Source: Stemphylium vesicarium
Lineage: Eukaryota > Ascomycota > Dothideomycetes > Pleosporales > Pleosporaceae
Assembly (NCBI GenBank): GCA_004380135.1
Contig: QXCR01000281.1
Location: 1 to 24,197 of the forward strand
Direction of reading: 5' to 3'
DNA: 24,197 nucleotides
This document shows, piece after piece, positions 18,655-24,197 of this stretch. The first letter of the stretch is position 1. Each line of letters starts with the position of its first letter. The translations under genes were made by a program, and so were the position numbers. The notes beneath the pieces are model-generated. The model made no database searches, was not told the origin of the DNA, and saw nothing but the letters and a program-made list of their open reading frames with translations.

Positions 18655-19848
18655 TTAAGCTATATCTAAAGTATTCTTTCTACATGTACGTGAGTTGTGG
18701 CCAGTCTCTCTGCATCTTGTACAGCGCGCAAGAGCCTGGCGGCTAAGGCCTGATCGCTCTCCACCTTGACGCTGTTCACGCTCCATCTGCTGGTCAGCCT
18801 CCTTTTGAGCGAGTATATCCTCTCCAGCTCCCTTTGTTAGGACCCCACGCTTCTATATACGCTTTTTCTTGCGCTGCTTACGCGCTAACGCTGCCTCGTT
18901 AGCCTTCTTAAGGCTAGCAATCCGATCGCGCATTAGCTTAGCTAAGAGCATTATAACCTCTGCACCCTTCTTAAGCTAGCTAATCGCTTTAATAATTAAA
19001 GCTAGTAATAAGCTCTTGTGCCGTCGCAGTTAATTGCGTATTAACGTTGATTGAGCCTCAAGCTCACGTACGTTGTTCGGCGTACGCGCCTCCTAGAGAG
19101 CCTCTGCAAGAGCAGCTGGAGTAGGCGTACGGAGCTGTACGTCTAGTTTTAATAGGATAGCGTCTGGCTGGAGAGAAACAAGCCCTGCACCACGGAAGGC
19201 AGAGCAGATATTAGTTGACGTGAACGATTGGTTAAACGCTGCTTTAAAGGCTGGCAGAAACTCGAGCTTAGTGATGTGGTTAATGTGGTGTCGGATTAGA
19301 GCCTTAACTTCACGGCTATACGCGCGCTTTAATGGCGAGAAGCAGCCAACGTTAAGAGGCTGAAGTAGATGGGATGAGTGGGGTAGCATACAGAGCATGT
19401 AGATATTGTTCTTCTTGCAGAGCTCTTAAAACTTAAGGGATTAGTGGCTCTCGTGGCCGTCAAGGACGAGCAGGCGACGCGCACCCACGACGCGAGTCTC
19501 CTGTAAGTGTTAAAGTACTTTAGCTACTTAACTCCTAGCTCATTATTCGTCTAGCCATTGTCGCTAACTGCGATCGCCCAGTCGCGCGGGATCTCTGCTT
19601 CCTTGTACCAGGTGATACTAGCTGTAACGGGCTGAGCCCGAGGTCACATGACTAGGCCAGCGGCCTAGTCGCTTCCTTCCTTCTATCACTCCTTCCCCTA
19701 GCAGCCCGCGGGCCGTGCGCCAGCCCAAACAAAGCGGGATGGTCGCCCACTTCCTCTTCTTCTCTTCATCTCGACTGTAAATAGCATCTGGACTAGGTAG
19801 CTGGAATACAGTACCTACAAACCGTTCACACTAGCCAGCAAAGATGAG
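18655..19848 (-). pseudogene. pogo/Fot1-type DDE transposase, inactive C-terminal part
   Basis: Minus-strand reading (with the solo LTR removed) gives YKEAEIPRDWAIAVSDNG, a TAG at an expected Trp, then LLVLDGHESH, MLCMLPHSSHLLQPLNVGCF and SPLKRAYS, HHINHITKLEFLPAFKAAFN and FRGAGLVSLQPDAI. These are the DDE_1 domain of Fot1/pogo transposases. The aspartate of 'LQPLDVxxF' is now Asn. A single-base frameshift lies near 19500, upstream of VVGARRLLVLD, and further stops are present. The C-terminus holds a basic coiled region (KKANEAALARKQRKKKRI) and a CCHC knuckle, CTRCRETGHNSRTC, at 18682-18723, ending at the stop at 18655-18657. The first catalytic Asp region is missing. RIP is mild here. Confidence 0.85.
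19623..19830. repeat. Solo LTR in transposon A, 208 bp
   Basis: It starts TGTAACGGG and ends CCGTTCACA (imperfect inverted ends), and is flanked by the perfect 5-bp duplication CTAGC at 19618-19622 and 19831-19835. No internal retroelement sequence remains, so it is a solo LTR left by LTR-LTR recombination. Near its start is a perfect hairpin with 9-bp arms (19650-19658 and 19662-19670) and a 3-nt loop. It is not RIP-mutated. Confidence 0.85.
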
Positions 19849-20119
19849 TGTTACAGGTAACAAGCAAAAGCCTCTCCCGGTCGAAGGATGCGATGTTGGG
19901 ACTAATAGTCGCACAAGCCGAAGGTTAATAATTAGCGTGGGGCGCGTAGGTCACGTAATATACTATTCTACTAAGAATAACTATCCCGCTAAGGTAGAGA
20001 TAGTAGGTAGTAAAGAGATAGACTATTGTTATAACTATCTTATAGAAGGACGTATCTAAGAAATAAATAGAATAATAATAGACTTAATAATAAAGATATA
20101 AGAGTAAATTTTTTTATTA
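19849..20119 (+). repeat. Truncated LTR related to the 1685/8178 LTR family
   Basis: It begins TGTTACAGGTAACAAGC and keeps blocks shared with the chromovirus LTR (GAAGGATGCGATGTTGG, TAATAATTAGCGT, TATCCCGCTAAG, ATAGAAGGA). It is diverged and shortened. It ends at TTTTTTTATTA, where a pogo-type terminus starts at 20120. The first 100 bp are intact; the rest is RIP-like. No 3' end or target duplication is visible. Confidence 0.75.
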
Positions 20120-20157
20120 ACGTAGGTCATAAGCGAGTGGCTGGCACAAGCGAGTGG
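20120..20157. mobile_element. Terminal fragment of a second pogo-type transposon B
   Basis: After TA (20118-20119) comes ACGTAGGTCATAAGCGAG, then a repeat ACAAGCGAG 12 bp on. This parallels, in the same orientation, the terminus at 18534 (ACGTGCTTTACAAGCGAG ... ACAAGCGAG). It is cut at 20157 by the LTR of chromovirus C. Only about 38 bp can be assigned. Confidence 0.5.
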
Positions 20158-20407
20158 TGTAAGGGGCTACGCTCGGGGAGCTATCGCACAGGTATACTAA
20201 GATTGTATTCGATAGAGAAAGGAACTAAGGATAGCTACACTCTAAAGGTCATTTAGGGGCGGCGGCTTAGAATATTATTTTACTAGCGCGCTAGTATAGA
20301 ATTTAGGTATCTAGCGGCTTACTTAGATTCTATAAATAGTGCGCTCTACGCACGTAACTAAGATTCTACTAAGAAATAAGTTAATTAGGCTTTAGCCTAT
20401 TATAATA
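20158..20407 (-). repeat. 3' LTR of chromovirus C
   Basis: On the plus strand it runs from TGTAAGGGGCTACGC to GCCTATTATAATA, directly followed by a pyrimidine run (a polypurine tract on the minus strand). The right end is RIP-altered (TATAATA for an expected TATAACA). It starts like the solo LTR at 21773 (TGTAAGGGGC), which suggests related families. The 5 bp to its left are AGTGG; the matching copy would be off the window. Confidence 0.6.
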
Positions 20408-20424
20408 TCTCTCTCCTCCCCTCT
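20408..20424 (-). other. Polypurine tract of chromovirus C
   Basis: The plus-strand pyrimidine run TCTCTCTCCTCCCCTCT (purines on the minus strand) abuts the LTR. It fixes the orientation of the element as minus. Confidence 0.65.
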
Positions 20425-21119
20425 ACTTAAGAGTAGAATCTATTAAAAATGCTTTAGTAGGCGTCTCTTACTATTCTAAAGGCCTTTTATATAGGCTAAC
20501 TACTATTTTAGTACTATTATCTTCTTTAGTAGTTCTACTAGTTTAAAGGACGTTTAGTAGTACTCTTTCTACTTAATATTATAGTATAGCTTCTATCTAC
20601 GCCTCTAGCGCTTAAGCTGCTTAGCGATAATATCCTCTATAATATACTTCTTCTCTACGTCTACTTATAGTAGTAGTAGCTAATAGTTATCTTATACTTA
20701 ACTTAGTAGCGGGTCTATACTAGTAAGGTAAAAGTTAGTTAATATAGAAAATAGAGTAGTAACCTAGTAGGGTATCTAGTTTAACTAAATAACTATTAAC
20801 TATCTTAATTATAGTATACTTAGCGCTTTTCTAATTAAGCTTATAAGACTTATAGCTAGTACTATACTACTTATTAAGCCTTAGCTAAACCTTATCGCTA
20901 ACTTTATACTTCTTAGCCTCCTTATAGTGCTTATTCGCCTACTTCTCTTATTTAACCTAGGCTTTAGCTATACTAGCTTAAACTAAGTTAAATACTTCTT
21001 AGAACTTAGTTATAATAGTCTTAGCCTTCTCGCGCTCTAAGCGCTCTTTAGCACTAACGTAAAGCACCACCGAGCCGGCCACTTTTTCTTGGCACCGCGA
21101 ACACCACGTACAAACAGCG

Positions 21120-22910
21120 ATGCAATCACAACGTACAATAATTTTAGATCAACAAGAGGGTAGAATTAAACTTGCCCTTTAGGCCTATACCTTACGTTAA
21201 TTTTAGACCCTGCGACGCGCTACTACTGCCTTCGGCGTACGACATTAGCGGCTCTCTAACTAACTCCGCGAAATCCAATTTCGACGCGAAGCACCACTAA
21301 ATAGCTAGAAGCTCTCTACAATAGAAGAGTAAATAGTTATACGATATATCCTTGAGCTTGATTCGCGAGGGTTTGCCCCCTAGCTGCAAGAGGTAGCAGA
21401 TATCGCAGATAAACTACTAGCCGTACGCGGTAGGATACCCGTTAGCAAGAACTAGATAGAGCGCTTTATTTAGCGTATAAAGGAGCTTAAGATAGCCTTT
21501 AACTAAGTATAGGATCGCTAAAGAATACTCTAGAAGAACCTAGAGATTATTAGCGCCTAATTTAAGCTCGTATAAGAGATAAAAGCTAAGTATAGGGTCC
21601 TTAATAATAATATCTATAACTTTAATAAGATAGGCTTCTAGATAGGCGTTATTAGCTTAATAAAGATAGTTATAGGTTTAGAACGTCGTATAAGACTAAA
21701 CCTTATCTAGCTAGGTAATAGAGAGTAAGTTATAGTAATCTAGAGTATCTACGCTACGGGCTATACTATCCTTGTAAGGGGCAGTTATAGGCAATAGTAT
21801 TTACTTCACACTGCAATAGAATAGTGGGGGATGGCTCTGTATTACTACACTAAGGGGGTGGTAGTAAGGAGAATAATTCTTGCCTCTCTTCCCTTGCGCG
21901 AAGCGCAGGTTAAAAGCAGGTATCTTCGCCAAGGCGCGAGTGCAAGAAGCAAACATGTTGGGACTGAATGCGCCCAACTGCAGGCCTTCGGCCTAAGTGT
22001 TACAATCCTACCCTTTATTATCTATAAAGGGCGTATTTATATCTCTACCTAGTATAAGGAGAAGAATATTCTATACAACTAGAAGCTCTCTATATTAGAG
22101 AATAGGTAGATAAATAATTAGCTTAGCCTTAAGTAGTTAAAGCACTTTTATTAGTATATAAAGTCGCGTTAGAAGGGGTTATATAGGCTACTTATCTTAG
22201 ACAGCTATAAGAGCTATCTTAACTAGGATTTTAAGGACTTCTACCTTATATAGAAGATTCTAACCCTCTATATACCCGCTTACTTATCGCACGTATTTTA
22301 GCTACTTAACATAGTGTATTTCTTACTATTAAAACTAAAGTACTCCTAACGCGTATAAGGCTTAGTATTGCGACGCGTCTTTTATATTAATAAAGAAGGC
22401 TTCCTTCTAGCCTTTAAAGACGCGTTTTTTAATATATTTATATACGAGAACTATAAGAAGGCCTTTAAGGTAGCAGGGCTAGTTCCTATTAACGCGTAGA
22501 GGGTTCTTAATCGCCTTAAAATCCGTCTTCGTACGCTACTATCTATAGCCCTACCAGAATCGCCCTAGCAGTCTTAAACACCAAGCAATACACACGAATT
22601 TGGCTCACAAGCAAGGCTTGTGAGCGATGCTATCGTACGATCGCCAGAAGAAGCTAGAGGAGGCTTCTCAAAGCTTGTTAAAGGAGCTGAGGAGATGCTA
22701 CACCAAAACGCCATACAAGCTGCTCGCATCCATGAGCTTGAAGAGTAATTAGCAGCGATAACTAAGCGTAAAACTCAGAAGAGAAAGCAGGTCCAGCACG
22801 GCGGCACGATGGAGTACGGTGCAGCAGTATTGTCTGTAGCTAAAAGTGCAGCTATAGATAGTACAGTGTCAAAAAGAGCACGTGGTAGTAGTAGTCAAGA
22901 AAGAGCCTAA
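21120..22910 (+). pseudogene. Fot1-like transposase of element D, RIP-mutated and split by a solo LTR
   Basis: ATG 21120 opens MQSQRTIILDQQEGRIKLAL, the psq-type helix-turn-helix start of Fot1 transposases. A CENP-B-like region (FRREAPLNS, LELDSRGFAP, ADKLLAVRGRIPVSKN) follows. DDE_1 motifs are YNFNKIGF (family YNFDETGF), LLILDSYKSY (family LxLDGHxSH) and NIVYFLLLK (family DVVYFxPLK), so two of the three catalytic Asp are now Asn. The C-terminus (GSQASLVSDAIVRSPEEARG, a basic region KRKTQKRKQVQHGG, ...SSSQERA, TAA at 22908-22910) is intact. Removing the solo LTR plus one duplication leaves 1,554 nt, exactly 518 codons, so no net frameshift has occurred; only stops and missense changes disable it. 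Confidence 0.88.
21773..22004. repeat. Solo LTR in transposon D, 232 bp
   Basis: It starts TGTAAGGGGC and ends GTGTTACA, flanked by the perfect 5-bp duplication ATCCT (21768-21772 and 22005-22009). Removing it rejoins the transposase as ATGYTILPFIIYKGR in one frame. It is unmutated compared with its surroundings. The 73-codon open frame that overlaps it is accidental. Confidence 0.9.
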
Positions 22911-23293
22911 CCAGCTTAACGGCGCTATAGTAACTATAGTAAGACTAGGCATAACGCCCGTACGTGCTAAAATGATATAGAAGAAGATTCTAAATCTATT
23001 ATAAGTGTGTCGTACGTAAAATCTATAGATAATATTAAGTAATTAATTGTTTCGTATGTGGTGTTCGCAATGCCAAGAAAAAGTGGCCGGCTCGGTGGTG
23101 TGGCCGGCTCGGTGGTGCTTTACGTTATACTTCTTACAATTAGCGCCTTAGGGTACTTCTAGCTATAGCGGGTCTACGTAGTAACTATATTATAGGAAGA
23201 ATAGGGATACTCCTATTAACGTTACGTCTCTTCTATTAATCGCTATCTAGGCTATAAGGTAAAGGGGTGCCTAATTATCTTATACCTAGCTAG

Positions 23294-23550
23294 TGTCACG
23301 AGATGTTACGAGCACGTGTTTAAGAGCTTACTAGAAGCGTTAATTGTAGCTACGTACGATATCTGGTGTAATACAAGACGTTGCGTAAAGAAACAGAAGC
23401 AGAATGCAGAGGCGGTGAGGAAATATGTGTAAGGCCCGTGCGTATGGCGCTTGGGCTTGGCTAGCCAATTAGCAGAATCCAGGTGCTTACGGAGCACCCG
23501 GCGTTGTAGAGCGTTCAGGTGTTAAGGGAACCACGGTGGTTACCGTGACA
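23294..23550. repeat. Solo LTR in the integrase of chromovirus C, 257 bp
   Basis: It starts TGTCACG and ends CGTGACA (7-bp inverted ends), flanked by the perfect duplication GCTAG at 23289-23293 and 23551-23555. Its removal rejoins the minus-strand integrase frame (EAYI-stop-AFTS-stop-V). It contains a small hairpin GGTGCT-TACGG-AGCACC and is not RIP-mutated. Confidence 0.87.
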
Positions 23551-23899
23551 GCTAGTAAAAGCTTAGATATACGCTTCCTACACACTATTTATTCGCTCTA
23601 TTAACCTATCTATCTATAAGTAGAAGGCTATTAATAGTTACTACTTAATCTTTAGAATCTTATAAAGGCGCTCCTATAATAGGCTTATAAACTAGCTACC
23701 TTAGTTAAATATAATTACGTTAGATAGCTAGTAGTAAGTAACTACGTGCCTAAGAAACGCTTAGACTACTATCTCTATTCTTATATTAGGTAATAAGATA
23801 AAGATATATCTTTTTTTTAGATAGTTAGTTACTATTATAAGGTCCTTTATACCTTTACTAGTAAGTAGTTCTTTAATGAAGTCTATTAAGATTTCCTTC

Positions 23900-24197
23900 T
23901 GTTATGGGCGGAAAGAGGCCTGCTAACGAGTATGCATTTGCTCCTATGTACAGAATAAGAAAGGTAGAGAAAAGAAGTGTAGGTGTCCTCCTTCGTACGG
24001 TACTTATCCTTTGCGCTACCTCTACGCTAGCGTTCCGCGCTAGCCTAAAGTAAGAAGGTAGCAGTACTTAGGCGTAGCCCTTTACAATACCTCCCCTCTC
24101 CTCTTGGAGGCGTCGTACGACAGAAGACACGTGACTCTCCTTCCATTTCTATTGTCGTGCCCCACTCTCTTGCGGTGAATCCGGCCTTTTCGTACGT
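23900..24197 (-). mobile_element. 3' LTR and polypurine tract of LTR element G, running off the right edge
   Basis: The plus strand shows TGTTATGGGC at 23900 and GTAGCCCTTTACA ending at 24086 (187 bp), an LTR in minus orientation (TGTAAAGGGCTACGCC...GCCCATAACA). The sequence after it, ATACCTCCCCTCTCCTCTTG (24087-24106), is a polypurine tract on the minus strand, so this is the 3' LTR of an element whose body lies to the right. It interrupts the integrase of chromovirus C just before its first catalytic Asp. It is unmutated. The 5 bp to the left are CCTTC; a matching copy is predicted beyond the far LTR. Confidence 0.65.

Larger units (their letters stand above)
18534..19848 (-). mobile_element. 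pogo/Fot1-like DNA transposon A, left end and transposase, right end lost
   Basis: The left end starts after TA (18532-18533) with ACGTGCTTTACAAGCGAG and a second ACAAGCGAG some 13 bp on. That repeated subterminal motif is also seen at 20120. The transposase gene runs on the minus strand. The element is interrupted by a solo LTR (19623-19830) and stops at 19848, where a truncated LTR begins; the N-terminal part of the transposase and the right inverted repeat are absent. It lies directly behind the stop codon of the 17275 gene. Confidence 0.72.
21057..23125 (+). mobile_element. Complete Fot1-like (pogo) DNA transposon D inside chromovirus C
   Basis: Terminal inverted repeats of about 55 bp (21057-21111 and 23054-23125) start ACGTAAAGCACCACCG. 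They are flanked by TA duplications at 21055-21056 and 23126-23127, as for the Tc1/mariner/pogo superfamily. The right repeat is 17 bp longer because TGGCCGGCTCGGTGGTG is tandemly duplicated (23084-23100 and 23101-23117). The element is 2,069 bp long including a 232-bp solo LTR and its extra 5-bp duplication. Ends and subterminal coding parts are nearly unmutated; the middle (about 21450-22540) is RIP-rich. Confidence 0.9.
20430..23899 (-). pseudogene. Integrase and chromodomain part of pol, chromovirus C
   Basis: Minus-strand reading, with the nested elements removed: KEILIDFIKELLTSKGIKDL opens the integrase core with Asp at 23881-23883. The second Asp is now Asn (23704-23706, family 'SDRGSQF' reading FN-stop-GS-stop-F), and Glu is at 23596-23598 in RLIERINSV. 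Then come INRRDVTLIGVSLFF and KERLEREKAKTIITKF, then YKVSDKVWLRLNK and KSAKYTIIKIVNSYLVKLDT, and finally a chromodomain-like KLYYNIK-stop-KEYY...SFKLVELLKK at about 20510-20640. Stops fit former Trp/Gln codons. It is homologous in layout to the 1685-8681 element but is a different family. Confidence 0.82.
20158..24197 (-). mobile_element. Minus-strand Ty3/gypsy chromovirus C, partial, with three nested insertions
   Basis: Its 3' LTR (20158-20407), polypurine tract (20408-20424) and pol 3' end are in the window; the rest lies beyond the right edge. The internal region is interrupted by Fot1-like element D (21057-23125), a solo LTR (23294-23550) and LTR element G (23900 on). Taking out D and the solo LTR with one duplication copy each restores a single integrase frame. 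It is heavily RIP-mutated. Confidence 0.82.

Noticed and set aside
19844..20059. 71-codon plus-strand frame
   Set aside because: It lies within a truncated LTR and reads through RIP sequence.
21831..22052. 73-codon plus-strand frame
   Set aside because: It spans the junction of a solo LTR and transposase; only its last residues (TILPFIIYKGR) are real transposase.
22603..22625. Hairpin with 10-bp arms GCTCACAAGC / GCTTGTGAGC
   Set aside because: It lies within the transposase coding frame (GSQASLVSD) with no sign of a separate role; likely incidental.
1..24197. CRISPR arrays, tRNA or rRNA genes
   Set aside because: No regularly spaced repeats and no recognisable tRNA or rRNA motifs were found; regular-looking TA-rich motifs are RIP products.

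Overview
The window looks like a piece of a filamentous ascomycete genome (Pezizomycotina; a Dothideomycete is my guess). Short introns with GT...AG ends and internal CTAAC/CTGAC branch sites, a fungal Zn2Cys6 regulator, an RTA1 protein and a tannase-family esterase all point there. So do long tracts mutated in the manner of repeat-induced point mutation (RIP): CpA/TpG turned to TpA, with Trp and Gln codons turned to TAG/TAA.

Left block (1-9450). A hAT transposase gene on the minus strand, running off the left edge, is split by two insertions. One is a 432-bp hAT-type MITE (859-1290, 8-bp duplication CATTAGCT). The other is a complete Ty3/gypsy chromovirus (1685-8681) with two 504-bp LTRs and a perfect 5-bp duplication GCATA. 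The chromovirus gag, protease, reverse transcriptase, RNase H, integrase and chromodomain can still be read through the RIP stops. Its integrase-to-LTR interval carries an antisense reading frame, half of which escaped mutation.

Gene island (9460-18520), balanced in base composition. In order it holds: the 3' remnant of a salicylate-hydroxylase-like FAD monooxygenase; a broken RTA1-family membrane protein (minus); a Zn2Cys6 transcription factor; a tannase/feruloyl-esterase; a protein with two tandem RING-variant fingers; and a conserved-looking protein of unknown function. The palindrome ATACG-N-CGTAT occurs twice between the divergent RTA1 and regulator genes and once just upstream of the esterase. 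This suggests a small co-regulated cluster, perhaps for use of plant aromatic esters, that has been eroded by transposons on its left side.

Right block (18534-24197). This is a nest of transposons: a pogo/Fot1 element (A) holds a solo LTR and a truncated LTR. The truncated LTR is cut by the end of a second pogo element (B), which is cut by a minus-strand chromovirus (C). C holds a complete Fot1-like element (D), which itself holds a solo LTR. C also carries a further solo LTR and the start of another LTR element at the window edge. Several joins are proved by target-site duplications, and removing three of the inserts restores the host reading frame exactly. No tRNA, rRNA or CRISPR array was recognised.
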